The notes under the pieces are model-generated. The model did no database searches and was not told the origin of the DNA. It was given only the letters and a program-made list of their open reading frames with translations. Shown here in pieces: positions 11,719 through 20,940 of a DNA stretch of 64,000 nucleotides (its first letter is position 1; every line of letters begins with the position of its first letter). The position numbers and the translations under genes were made by a program. Source of the DNA: Chaetoceros tenuissimus (taxonomy: Eukaryota > Bacillariophyta > Thalassiosirophyceae > Chaetocerotales > Chaetocerotaceae); the NCBI GenBank assembly GCA_021927905.1, contig BLLK01000069.1, positions 744,001 to 808,000 of the forward strand, written 5' to 3'.

Positions 11719-12363
11719 TCAAGTCAGTACTTCACGTTCCTGTAATTCAACTTCATATTGTTGGAGTTGATCTACAAAGATGCCACCATGACTAGTGAAA
11801 TCAGCAGTTGGCCTTGCTGCTTTGATACAGGACATAGCATCAAATGCAGATAGTCCAGCAAAGCGAAACAATAAAGAAGCTGCAACTGCAGGGGATCTAT
11901 GTATACCTCCTTGACAATGAACTAGAATGTTGCGTTCATCAGCTATTATTGATTCTGCAAACTCAGCAGCTTTGTGAAAAACGGGCAACAAATCGGCATC
12001 TGAACTGTCTTTTATTCCGAAATGAATAAAATCAGATATTATACCAGAGTGGTTTCCTACATGACCACCTCCTATACTCATGACAGCAGTCACATTTAGC
12101 ATTGTTAATAGATCAAAGTCTTTTGCGGCATCTTTGTTGGAAACAAAAATTCTTCCTAGAATAGATTCCCGTTGTTCATTAGTAATGCGTGGGTATTGTA
12201 ATTGCGACTTTGCTTTTGAACTTTTCTTTTTCCTAGACTGTCTTTGAACTTTCTGGGGTTGTTTTGATTCCAAGGGAATTGGCCAAACACAGGAACATCG
12301 TTTCCCGATCCTTTTCACCACTGAACCGTTTATTTCTGGAGCAGTGAGGGATATTGTCATCAT
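11719..12363 (-). CDS. Dual-specificity protein phosphatase
   Basis: A 214-residue single-exon protein. The active-site loop HCQGGIHRS fits HCx5R(S/T), with Cys150 as nucleophile and Arg156 binding phosphate; Asp119 in FGIKDSSDADL is in the right place for the general acid. The region 65-212 covers a whole DSP catalytic domain. The first ~60 residues are Lys/Arg/Ser-rich (QRQSRKKKSSK) and may carry a nuclear-localisation or docking signal. It would dephosphorylate Ser/Thr/Tyr residues, often on MAP kinases; the target cannot be read from sequence. It is transcribed divergently from the ankyrin-RING gene across 416 bp and converges on the thioesterase gene. Confidence 0.83.
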   Translation of the reverse strand: MMTISLTAPEINGSVVKRIGKRCSCVWPIPLESKQPQKVQRQSRKKKSSKAKSQLQYPRITNEQRESILGRIFVSNKDAAKDFDLLTMLNVTAVMSIGGGHVGNHSGIISDFIHFGIKDSSDADLLPVFHKAAEFAESIIADERNILVHCQGGIHRSPAVAASLLFRFAGLSAFDAMSCIKAARPTADFTSHGGIFVDQLQQYEVELQEREVLT

Positions 12364-12779
12364 AGTTTACTAGTGGAAGAAAAGTAAAGATGCAGATTTG
12401 AAACTCAAATTATTTATGAATTAAAATATGAACATGAAGACGATGTAGTTGATCAGCAGGGAACAATGCTTTATGATAGAACAATGCCGAACGAAAAGGA
12501 ATACTTGTGATTCTTCTGAAAAACGAAAAATACCTGTAATCATGCGTGTATGATAGGTTCTTAGAATAAAAGGTTATAATTAGTTACAAATAGGAAATAA
12601 AAGTTCAGTAAGTATCGAGGACACATCATCCAAAAATCCATCATCGACATCGAAACAACGAGAAACGAAATAACGAAATCTATTAGAAATGGGCAATTGA
12701 TTGCTGAAAATATACCATAAGCTGTGGTAGATATTCAATGTACAGGCTATCGTGCAAGAAATAGAGTATTAACTAAAGA
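12364..12779. other. Divergent intergenic region, 416 bp
   Basis: Shared 5' region of the DSP gene (minus) and ankyrin-RING gene (plus). AT-rich, without a repeat or RNA that I can recognise. Confidence 0.55.
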
Positions 12780-15700
12780 ATGCCTAGAAGGCCCCAGTTG
12801 CATGAATGGTGTTCAGATGAAGACTGGAAGAAAGTCAAAGGATTCCTTGCAAACCGTAAAATTAGCAAGGAAACAAAGGAGGCAGCTTTGTATCGAAAAT
12901 TTAAGAAGAAGAACTGCCTCTACATCGCTTGCGTACATGATGCTGATGTAGAAGTTATCAAAATCATGCTGAAAATTGGTGGAGAAGAACTACTTGCTGA
13001 TACGAGAACTCCCAGTGGATGCAGTACAGTTTTGAATCTGTTGTGCTTTAAACACCGGGAGCATAATTCTGAAATTGTTCGAGTATTAGCTGAAACAGGA
13101 GGAGAAGAATATGTTCTCGAAACATCATGCGGAAATACCGCATTACACAATTCTCTAATTGATACAGATGAAAATGCACTGTGTAGAGCTAGATATTTGC
13201 TAGCAGTTGGGCAGAAAAAGTTGGTGATGATGCAAGACTCGTCCAAAATGACTGCATTTCATCGCATATTTTTGCAATTCAAAGAAAGACCAGAAAGTTA
13301 CAAATTATTGATAAAGGAAATGTTATCATATGGAGGCAAAAAGTTGACATGGATCCAAGATTGGCAGGGTGAAACTGCCCTACATCTTTGTCGTCGTATT
13401 TTTGATAGTGACACAGTTAATTGTTTTGACAGTACATGGGATTATGTACACGAGATTTATGAAATGATTATATCGGTTGGAGAAAAAGAATTACTTCTTG
13501 TACAAGATAATGAAGGAAGAACAGTCCTTCACCGAACCAAGTCATGGAAGCGCGATTTGAATGAAGAAAGGTATCAATGCCAGGAGGAAATCTTGAACTT
13601 ATTTTTGAGTGTTGGCGGGAAGGATCTTACTTTATTGCAAACAAATGAAGCGAAAGAAACAATCCTTCACATGCAAATTTCTGAATTTTCTGACATGATA
13701 AATGCAGATGATTCTAGACAGGATGATATGAAATGCCTATACAAACGTTTGAAGTCAATTATTGATGTCGGAGACAAAGACCTATTGCTCCAGCAGAATA
13801 CTGAAGGTGAAACCGTACTTCATTTAGCTTGCAAGTGCTATTTAATCAACCAGCAATGGCAAACATATCAGAATTCATTAATTGAATTATTTTTAACTAT
13901 TGGTGGTAAAGACCTGGTGATGATTCAAGATGAAGAAGGTCGGTCCGCACTCCATGTGGCATGCTTTCATTCTATAGATGAATCGATCGTGAGAAATCTG
14001 GTCCAAGTTGGAGGCAAAGATCTTGTACAAATGTTGGATGGTAGTGGAAAGAGTGTCATGCATCATGGTCATTGTGTAGATATAATAGAGAGTGCGAACC
14101 CGCCCTTTCGATGCATTCAGAAGTTCTGTCTCGAAAGATCATGGGACAGAGTTAGAATGCTTCTTAACAATTCTTACATCAACAACGACGAGAAAAAGAA
14201 GAGGATACACTGGAATTGTCTCCACACTGCTTGTAGTTTAAAGGATGTCCCAGTAGAGATTGTTAGGAAAATGATTGAGGTTGGAGGTAAAGATATCGTC
14301 ATGAAAACATATGATGCATTTGGTACTGCTCTTCACATAGCATGCAAATGTTGTGTCGATCCTGAAGTAGTTGAATTACTCATTAAGGCGGGCGGTAAGG
14401 ATCTTGTTCTTATGAACAACTACAGTGGTGGTCAAACAGCATTGCACATTGCTTGTAGACGCAAAAATAATGAATCTGTCGTCAAACTTCTTTCTTCAAA
14501 AGGTGGATCAACACTAGTGAAAATGGAAAATTCAAAAGGAGAGACGGCTTTTGCTTCAGGTCACTATATCGATATCTTGCAACAAGTGATGGAACAACAG
14601 AAAGGGACCTCAGATTTAGATAGCAGCGGCAACGCTAACGTAGTTTCGTCGCTTTCCCAACAAGTAGCATCATTAAAACGTCAACTGGAAGATGTTCGAA
14701 AAAGAGGCGCTGTTCAGGGAAAAGATGTCACTTCTTCTATTCATGGCAAGGAAGACACTATTAAAAAGATGAAACATGTTGTAGAAACATTGCGTGAAGA
14801 GATAAAGACCCTGTATGATACTGCCTCTGAGAAAGATGATAGAATAAAACAATACAAGGTGCAATTGCAACAAAAAGAAGTGGACGTCGAACGGAAAACT
14901 AGATTACTCAACAATGCTGTTGAATCTTTACATAAAGAGAAGACTGAGGTGAAAAGATTACTTGCTGTAGAATCAGATAAAGATCATACAAATACTGAGA
15001 ATGCTATTTTGCAAGCACAGATTAAAGAACTTCGAGTAAAGGAAAGTGACTCCGAGACCAAGTTTCTAGAAGCCAAGCGTGAAAGTGAAGGCTTGAAGAG
15101 TAAAGTTCGCCAATTAGAATCCAAGGAGAAGGAATGGGAGGATCGACTTGAATCTATGAAAAATGAAAAAGATGAACTTCAAAAAGATGTGCATAGGCTG
15201 AATGAGCTACAGAGACAAAATGAGATTTCTCTGAATGAAAAGGTGGATGAGAATAGTGAAATTCAGAGAACAGTTGATGAGCTCAAAATAAAATTACAAC
15301 ACGAAGAATCAAATCGGATACAGAATCAGAGACAGAATGAGAAACTTTTAGACCAAATACAACAGTACAAAAAGGCCCTTGAGAAAGCAATGGAAATCCC
15401 GGGCAAGGTGAAACAATGCTCGAAATGTAGTTGCCATTACTCACACCTGACAAACAGTGTTGATATGGATGATGGTATCTTTGACTTCCATCTGCCAGTG
15501 CAGAGTCACTCATGCGAGCATACGATATGTTATGGTTGCGTGGTAAAATATCATCAGCAACAAGTGGATGCAGGGCAGGACTTTTCCTTCATCAATTGTC
15601 CGTTTTGCAATCATGTAAATGCCTTCAATGTTGATGAACCGTTTTTACAAAAGCAAACTATGGATTGGCTCAAGCTCAATTCAGAAAATAAATATCTTTT

Positions 15701-15863
15701 CGAGAAATTACTACCTTCTTCAAATGGGTTGAAGCGAGGTCAAAGTGAATTGTACGATAGTAGTAGTGAAGAAGATAGCTTTGATGGGATGAACGAATGT
15801 CAAGCGAAAAGACAGAGAAAAATCAATGTGAAATTAGAGAGTTCTACAGTATATGAATTCTAA
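12780..15863 (+). CDS. Ankyrin-repeat, coiled-coil, RING-type zinc finger protein
   Basis: A 1027-residue single-exon protein in three parts. Residues about 30-600 hold a dozen or more ankyrin-like units with the consensus GGKDLVxxxDxxGxTALHIAC; several are stretched to 45-60 residues. Residues about 620-870 are a long charged coiled coil (VASLKRQLEDVRKR onward). Residues 880-938 form a RING-like finger: CSKC, then CEHTICYGC, then CPFC, giving C-C-C-H-C-C-C-C ligands with a long first loop. A Ser/Asp-rich tail with KRQRK follows. This architecture suggests a self-associating E3 ubiquitin ligase that selects targets through the ankyrin array; that role is inferred. The start ATG at 12780 is the first in frame and leads straight into the repeats. 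No named orthologue is recognised. Confidence 0.75.
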   Translation: MPRRPQLHEWCSDEDWKKVKGFLANRKISKETKEAALYRKFKKKNCLYIACVHDADVEVIKIMLKIGGEELLADTRTPSGCSTVLNLLCFKHREHNSEIVRVLAETGGEEYVLETSCGNTALHNSLIDTDENALCRARYLLAVGQKKLVMMQDSSKMTAFHRIFLQFKERPESYKLLIKEMLSYGGKKLTWIQDWQGETALHLCRRIFDSDTVNCFDSTWDYVHEIYEMIISVGEKELLLVQDNEGRTVLHRTKSWKRDLNEERYQCQEEILNLFLSVGGKDLTLLQTNEAKETILHMQISEFSDMINADDSRQDDMKCLYKRLKSIIDVGDKDLLLQQNTEGETVLHLACKCYLINQQWQTYQNSLIELFLTIGGKDLVMIQDEEGRSALHVACFHSIDESIVRNLVQVGGKDLVQMLDGSGKSVMHHGHCVDIIESANPPFRCIQKFCLERSWDRVRMLLNNSYINNDEKKKRIHWNCLHTACSLKDVPVEIVRKMIEVGGKDIVMKTYDAFGTALHIACKCCVDPEVVELLIKAGGKDLVLMNNYSGGQTALHIACRRKNNESVVKLLSSKGGSTLVKMENSKGETAFASGHYIDILQQVMEQQKGTSDLDSSGNANVVSSLSQQVASLKRQLEDVRKRGAVQGKDVTSSIHGKEDTIKKMKHVVETLREEIKTLYDTASEKDDRIKQYKVQLQQKEVDVERKTRLLNNAVESLHKEKTEVKRLLAVESDKDHTNTENAILQAQIKELRVKESDSETKFLEAKRESEGLKSKVRQLESKEKEWEDRLESMKNEKDELQKDVHRLNELQRQNEISLNEKVDENSEIQRTVDELKIKLQHEESNRIQNQRQNEKLLDQIQQYKKALEKAMEIPGKVKQCSKCSCHYSHLTNSVDMDDGIFDFHLPVQSHSCEHTICYGCVVKYHQQQVDAGQDFSFINCPFCNHVNAFNVDEPFLQKQTMDWLKLNSENKYLFEKLLPSSNGLKRGQSELYDSSSEEDSFDGMNECQAKRQRKINVKLESSTVYEF

Positions 15864-15971
15864 TTGTATATAATTTTTAAAGGGGAATACTACTACTGTT
15901 GCTTTGTGAAAAAATGCAGCCTTTGGCATTTTGTTTTATTGAAATCAAATCGAAATCAATCCCATTTTGTG

Positions 15972-15982
15972 TGACGTGACGT
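15972..15982 (+). promoter_or_regulatory. Paired CRE-like motif TGACGTGACGT
   Basis: Two overlapping TGACGT hexamers about 120 bp before the HDDC2-like start codon. TGACGT elements respond to CO2/cAMP in the promoter of a diatom carbonic anhydrase gene. A chance match is possible at this length. Confidence 0.3.
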
Positions 15983-16103
15983 TAATACTGAAATAACCGT
16001 CGGATGTAACGAGTGAGCAATCAAACCCACACCTCCGTCCACATTCTCTTCTATTGAACTCTGTAATTGAACCCTATTGTTTCAATAAAGGAACACAGAT
16101 CAA

Positions 16104-16913
16104 ATGTTCCTTCGCCCCATATTGCTACCATTTCTATTTATAAGCAATACCATCACGAATATGAGTTCTTGCGAGCAAGAAGCGAAAAGAACTAAGCTAA
16201 ATGAAAGTCCATCCTCAAGTCAGCCAACCATGTCTGACGCACTCACCTTTCTCTCTGAGATCTGTGGAAATTTGAAGAAAATAAAACGAACAGGATGGGT
16301 GCGTCAAGGAGTTCCTTTGCCTGAAAGCGATAGTGATCATATGCATAGATGTGCAATGTGTGCTATGCTAGTAACAACACAAAAAGTAGACCCAAGAGAC
16401 GATTACTCGGGAGAAAATGAAAAGTTTCATCCAGACAAAATAGATGGAATCAAATTGTTAAGAATGGCAGTGACTCATGATCTTTGTGAATCACTTGCAG
16501 GAGACATAACTCCCTTTTGTGCGGCTGATGCTGTTGCTTCCAAGCATGACAAAGAAAAGGCGGCAATGGAACAGATTCGTAAGATTGTCGGCGACCCTCT
16601 TGGAGTTGAATTGTTTAACTTATGGAAAGAATATGAGGAGTTAGTGACTCCCGAAGCAATTTACTGTAAAGATATCGACAAATTTGAAATGGTCATGCAA
16701 GCATATGAATATGAAAAAGATCATTTGAAGAAGAAGGCTGACTCTGAAAGGGAAGACAAGACTGTTGCTAATGAGCCAATGCGAACATTTTTCATCACTA
16801 CAAGTGGCAAAATGAAGAGTCCTCTATTCAAAAGGTTGGATAAAGAACTTCGAACAAAAAGGCAGGCTATGCTAGAAGAGAGAGGTTGGGATGTGACCGA
16901 CCAAGAACAGTAA
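16104..16913 (+). CDS. HDDC2: HD-domain 5'-deoxynucleotidase, HDDC2/YfbR type
   Basis: A 269-residue protein, or 250 from the inner Met at residue 20. The HD superfamily metal ligands are present: DHMHR, the HD pair in THDLCESLAGDITP, and a later Asp in KDIDKFEM. The phrase HDLCESLAGDITP is nearly diagnostic for the HDDC2/YfbR group, which removes phosphate from deoxynucleoside 5'-monophosphates. The first 19 residues (MFLRPILLPFLFISNTITN) are hydrophobic and could be a signal or targeting peptide, or simply 5' leader if translation starts at the second Met; the remainder is a normal-length enzyme. A CRE-like motif lies upstream. It converges on the second 7TM receptor gene. Confidence 0.85.
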   Translation: MFLRPILLPFLFISNTITNMSSCEQEAKRTKLNESPSSSQPTMSDALTFLSEICGNLKKIKRTGWVRQGVPLPESDSDHMHRCAMCAMLVTTQKVDPRDDYSGENEKFHPDKIDGIKLLRMAVTHDLCESLAGDITPFCAADAVASKHDKEKAAMEQIRKIVGDPLGVELFNLWKEYEELVTPEAIYCKDIDKFEMVMQAYEYEKDHLKKKADSEREDKTVANEPMRTFFITTSGKMKSPLFKRLDKELRTKRQAMLEERGWDVTDQEQ

Positions 16914-17087
16914 ATATTAAAATATTTCTGCGAAGAAATTACATTACACATATTATTTTATATGAAACTATATCACCTCTGTGCAAACATTTGGCAGTGA
17001 CAGATCTTAAACCTAGTATTACAATTCAATGCCAAAAAAAGCGATACCCTTTCACTTTTCATGACGTTTCCCCTTTGATTGAAACAT

Positions 17088-18767
17088 TTATTCTTCGATA
17101 GTGGATAGTTGGCTAGAGCGATAGCGATGCATATGAATGCACTGTGTGCTGTCATTTGGGTACCCACACTCTTCATCCGAGTCATCATCTTTTTCGGAAC
17201 CGGAAAAAGGTGGATAGTAGACAAGTCCCTGTTTCCAAGAATCTAGAGAGCTAGCATTTTGCTCTTCAGCAAAATCATCCATATCCACATCGAGATGTTC
17301 AACTTCACTCCCTTCGAACGGAAGAACATCAAGGGATGATGCACTACTGGGATCTTTGTACTTCAGAGAGCCATCACTGACATGGGCTTCGACTCCAAAC
17401 GGCACACTATTCAATGACTTTCGAGATGAAATGTTATTGTTCATGGAGGTCGCGATATCTGGAACACGTCCTCCTTCTCGAATCACCAAAATGAGTGAAG
17501 TACACCAGGACATTGATGGACATTTCAATCTCAAAAAGAAGGTGGCCGGTCTATGTATAACCAGAGCATTAATGAGTCCAGTCAATGGAAATATGATGGA
17601 CACTAGAATAGACATGAAAGATCCAGACTTAAAGTTTAGAGTCGGATCGAGAAAGAAGGACGAAATCCAAGTGATGAGAATTGGATTGGCGAATACAACA
17701 CAAATCATGTAGAGTGCTGCTTGTGTCGTAAGAGCACTAATGATGGTCTGTCTTGTCAAAAGAGCAGTATAGTCAATCACTGAACTTTGGTGAGCACTAG
17801 AGAGAGCTGTAGAGAGGACCGTAGATCTTGGTGCAGTAGCATCTGAATCTGGAAGCTGTATTCCTGTTGGTCCTTGACTTGAAACTTGTGACCTTGCTTG
17901 TCTCAAACTTGAAAGTTGTGGCCTTACTGGTCTCATGCTTTCAGAATTCCTTTCATTTACTCCGTTTGCTCGAGACATTTGAGTCCACATTCCGATCATT
18001 GTGATACATGTAACTATAATACACACAGCCACAAAAGAAAGACATGCCAAATTCATTACATTGGTAGAGTTTCTACTCGCATTGATTTGGAAAGCCTCTT
18101 TCCTTATTTCTGATGGAACATGTATACTAACATCTGTTCCATTCAAAGACGAAGTAGTGTTCAAGCCTTGAGTTTCTCCTGTTGAGTATGAAAAAGGCAT
18201 CGACTCCCAAACAATAGAGCTTGGGTAAAGTCCAGGGTTACCAAGTGTTCGCATTTTGATACCAAGGGCACATATAACAATGCAGAATATATGAATGCTT
18301 GCAAATGTTATGGCTTCCATACTTCTAGTAAAAGAAATATTAATAGAAGTTGGCAATTTTATCTTGTTCTTGCAGAAGTAATAGAAACATAGTACTGCGA
18401 GGTGAGCCTTGGAAGCTAAGCTTCCATATGTCACGAGAAATGTAACGGCGCTTAGAGTTCTTTCACTTCCTACTGTCCAGGATGTACCTTGGAAGTTCAC
18501 AGTTCTGACTTCATCATCTTCTATAAATGAATACGACAGACCATTTCTAGGGAAAAGGAAAGGGGCGAGCATTATTCCAGTTGTGTATATTGCATCACAG
18601 ATGTTGATGCTAAAGAGATGTCTTCGGAATGCTTGTTTTGAAACAATTCGACCATCTTCACCTATATCTTTCTCTCTCAAAGTAGAAAATGCGGAAGCAA
18701 GGGTAACAATAAGTGCCACTGATGCAAATATGAGCTGTAGATATGCTTCTACTGGAGGGGAAGGCAT
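17088..18767 (-). CDS. 7TM receptor, GPCR-like (second of three)
   Basis: A 559-residue single-exon protein. Hydrophobic segments lie at about 9-28, 50-72, 107-135, 150-172, 235-262, 340-370 and 378-402, giving seven helices. Loop 3, between TM5 and TM6, is long and Ser/Arg/Gln-rich; it contains a tandem ten-residue duplication (RPVRPQLSSL then RQARSQVSSQ). Several NxS/T sites fall in the outer loop between TM4 and TM5 (NTTSSLNGT, NASRNST). The C-terminal tail of ~150 residues is acidic and Ser-rich with many possible phosphosites. TM7 ends in NALVIHRP, close to the NILIYTRP of the receptor at 37.5-38.8 kb, so the two are probably related. The ligand is unknown. Confidence 0.7.
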   Translation of the reverse strand: MPSPPVEAYLQLIFASVALIVTLASAFSTLREKDIGEDGRIVSKQAFRRHLFSINICDAIYTTGIMLAPFLFPRNGLSYSFIEDDEVRTVNFQGTSWTVGSERTLSAVTFLVTYGSLASKAHLAVLCFYYFCKNKIKLPTSINISFTRSMEAITFASIHIFCIVICALGIKMRTLGNPGLYPSSIVWESMPFSYSTGETQGLNTTSSLNGTDVSIHVPSEIRKEAFQINASRNSTNVMNLACLSFVAVCIIVTCITMIGMWTQMSRANGVNERNSESMRPVRPQLSSLRQARSQVSSQGPTGIQLPDSDATAPRSTVLSTALSSAHQSSVIDYTALLTRQTIISALTTQAALYMICVVFANPILITWISSFFLDPTLNFKSGSFMSILVSIIFPLTGLINALVIHRPATFFLRLKCPSMSWCTSLILVIREGGRVPDIATSMNNNISSRKSLNSVPFGVEAHVSDGSLKYKDPSSASSLDVLPFEGSEVEHLDVDMDDFAEEQNASSLDSWKQGLVYYPPFSGSEKDDDSDEECGYPNDSTQCIHMHRYRSSQLSTIEE

Positions 18768-19439
18768 GTTCTTTTAGTTGTGTTGAAGTCCTTCTCAAAT
18801 TTCCGTTCAACTTAAGCCTCTTGGGACTTCTTCTTCTTCGTCTTGTATCTTGTATCAGAAATGATATCTAGACAAGTGCGGCTTTCCTATAATATCTATA
18901 GTTTAGATTGAGATATATTTATAAATGAATACAGGAAGAATAATCAGTCCGGGATGTTGATCGAAAAGGGAATAGGGTAATTCTAGGTGTTGATTGTGTA
19001 ATGATTTTTCTCGGTGAAATAGGGAGGAAAGTGGAGTGTCGGTTAATAATTTTTTATTTTTTATTTATGATACATTAGGAAGGTTTTACAGTTTTAGATT
19101 TATAAAGTCTTGCTTTTGATTATAATAGCCAATTTCGGGTGTAAATATCTTTTTAAAATAGAATTTTAATGTGATTCACTTCCCAAGGCTAAGGACGAAG
19201 ATTGCATACACTTTACTTTACCACTGCACCTAGTCTACCATAAATGAAATAATGAAACGTTAAAACATGACAAGCAAGAAAAGCAAAAGTATAAACATTA
19301 ACATTGAAAAATATAGTGAAGTAAAAAATAAGTTTTCAATTCCGGTTTCTATTTAGGTGCTTTGATGAAGTCCCAAGAAAGAAGATGAAGACTAATCGTT
19401 TTTTATATTTTTAGCTTGCACGTCGGTTGTAGTGTTGTA
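18768..19439. other. AT-rich intergenic region before MITE
   Basis: About 670 bp of AT-rich DNA upstream of the minus-strand receptor gene. No coding frame, RNA or clear repeat is seen until the MITE begins. Confidence 0.5.
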
Positions 19440-19481
19440 CAGTCGCATTGTAAAAAATAATGTCATCTCCGGGTCCCGAGT

Positions 19482-19622
19482 TATTTTTTCCTTATTTTGA
19501 CCGGAAAAAAAAATTTCTCAAAAATCCATTTCATACAAACACTTCCAATTGCTATTGCCTAGTGTTTGTATGAGACGGATTTTTGAGTTAGTTAATTTTC
19601 AACCAGAAATAAGCAATAAGAA
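19482..19622. repeat. Imperfect long hairpin inside the MITE
   Basis: The left arm is about 19482-19544 and the right arm about 19561-19622, with a loop of about 16 bases. The best-paired part is TTTGTATGA of the right arm against TCATACAAA of the left, plus the GGATTTTTGAG/CTCAAAAATCC blocks. Outer parts pair with more mismatches. Subterminal fold-backs are common in MITEs. Confidence 0.55.
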
Positions 19623-19812
19623 TTTTTAGATAATAAATGTCCTCATTTTTATTCCCGCTATGTTGACATGTCAGACAAGGCAAGAAAAGTAAAGATCGTT
19701 AAATATATTGAAAAAGCAAGACAAGACCAAATCATCTAGATATTTTTCATACTTATTTAGAGTTGTGTTTTCTCTATTATCTCCTTGTTCTAGACATCCA
19801 TCCTTTTGATAA

Positions 19813-20120
19813 TAGAGTGGTGTTAGAGGTGTGTTTTGTGCTCGATTCTGCGTTCGATTGAAGAAAAAGTGTGCTCCATTCGATTTTTGAATTTAGGGTT
19901 CTCACCACACTTTTTTGAAAAAAAATCAAATTATGTGCTCGATTTTGCGTCCGCTCAAAATCGAGCACATTTTTCTTCTACGCAGAAATGGTATATCAAG
20001 TACGTGGCATTTCTACATTTCATCCTCAAATCAAAAATGAAAATTGGGCTTGAAAAGAATCTGTGCTCAATCGAATCAAACGCAAAAAGATCGAGAGCAC
20101 AGATTCCTAACACCACTCTA
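19813..20120. mobile_element. Nested MITE-like element, about 308 bp
   Basis: Fourteen-base perfect inverted ends (TAGAGTGGTGTTAG) bound a segment inside the larger MITE. If TA is the target duplication, the terminal repeat is GAGTGGTGTTAG. The interior repeats the motif GTGCTCGATT several times in both orientations, and includes a perfect 14-bp-stem hairpin at 19934-19969. No coding capacity. Its position implies that it jumped into an already resident MITE, or that both are parts of one composite element. Confidence 0.5.
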
Positions 20121-20281
20121 ATGCACGTGTTTTTGTCTGAAGAGCTGAGTCTTATATTCAATTTTTCCGGAAATTTTCTTGAAAGGGTCACGGCACCCGG
20201 AGATGACATTATTTTTTACAATGCGACTGTACCGTTCATTAGTAAATTGGTGGAAGTAAAAAGGGGGGACACTTTTTCTGT

Positions 20282-20406
20282 TCAAATACGATTTTCCAGA
20301 AAAACTTTTTGGAAAAACCGAAAACACTACCGTATAGAGAATCAAAAGTTCTATACGGTAGTGTTCTCGCTTTTTTGAATAGGTTTTTGCCGAAAATCGT
20401 ATTTGA
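20282..20406. repeat. Long hairpin, 57-base arms, 11-base loop
   Basis: The left arm (20282-20338) and right arm (20350-20406) pair over nearly their full length; the innermost 16 pairs (AACACTACCGTATAGA with its complement) and outermost 14 (TCAAATACGATTTT) are perfect. It lies just outside the right end of the MITE. It may be another fold-back element or a transcribed hairpin precursor. No target duplication is visible. Confidence 0.6.
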
Positions 20407-20477
20407 GGAGAAAAAAATTTGCTCTGATTTTTGTGTCGTCTCGACTTGGTCGTGCTTTTGGAGATGACACTTAATGA

Positions 20478-20485
20478 TGACGTCA
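20478..20485. promoter_or_regulatory. Palindromic CRE, TGACGTCA
   Basis: A full consensus CRE about 456 bp upstream of the small secreted-protein gene. Biological use is unproven; the site sits next to mobile DNA. Confidence 0.25.
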
Positions 20486-20751
20486 TACTTAACAATCTTG
20501 TTTCAAAGTGTCCAATTTGTTAAGCTAATTCTCCAGAGACACCTGAAAATAAAGTTTGCTTAATTATGTAGAAACTTCATTTCTGTCTGTTTTTTTACTT
20601 TATTTGGCGGAATCAACGGATTCTCTGTCGTAAGAGCTTTCGAATGATGTGTCGGGTTTGTTTGTACCCCTCCAGGAAGGGGATGCTCCCTTCCACCAAT
20701 TTTCTAATGAACGGTAGTAGTAGCAACCTCTTCTCTTTTTCTCTTTTACTG

Positions 20752-20787
20752 TGCCGTACTACCTTCAAATGCCGTACTACCTTCAAA
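20752..20787 (+). repeat. Two perfect 18-bp tandem copies
   Basis: The unit TGCCGTACTACCTTCAAA occurs twice head to tail, about 155 bp before the start codon at 20941. A promoter element or a recent slippage event are both possible. Confidence 0.6.
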
Positions 20788-20940
20788 CTCGTACTCTGGT
20801 GTTCTCATCGATGATCGATCAATCAGTAGCTCAGCGGCGAAACAGAAGCCCAATCAATCATGTTGATGATACCTGCTCATATCTCAATAGAAAAGCAGAA
20901 TAAAAACACACAGATCAATAATAGATAACTTCGAAATATC

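Larger units (their letters stand above)
19440..20229. mobile_element. MITE with Tc1/mariner-like ends, about 790 bp, non-autonomous
   Basis: The ends are perfect inverted repeats of 35 bp (CAGTCGCATTGTAAAAAATA... inward), at 19440-19474 and 20195-20229. Each is flanked by TA, the target duplication expected of Tc1/mariner transposons, whose ends often begin CAGT. Similarity continues imperfectly a few bases further inward. There is no transposase; the one long open frame across the element is not a recognisable protein. Inside the left end lies a long imperfect hairpin, and a second element (19813-20120) sits in the middle, so part of the length is a nested insertion. The near-perfect terminal repeats suggest a fairly young insertion. 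Confidence 0.75.

Noticed and set aside
19836-20378. A 180-codon open frame across the MITE region
   Set aside because: It runs through terminal repeats and hairpins of two elements, starts at TTG, and resembles no transposase or other protein.
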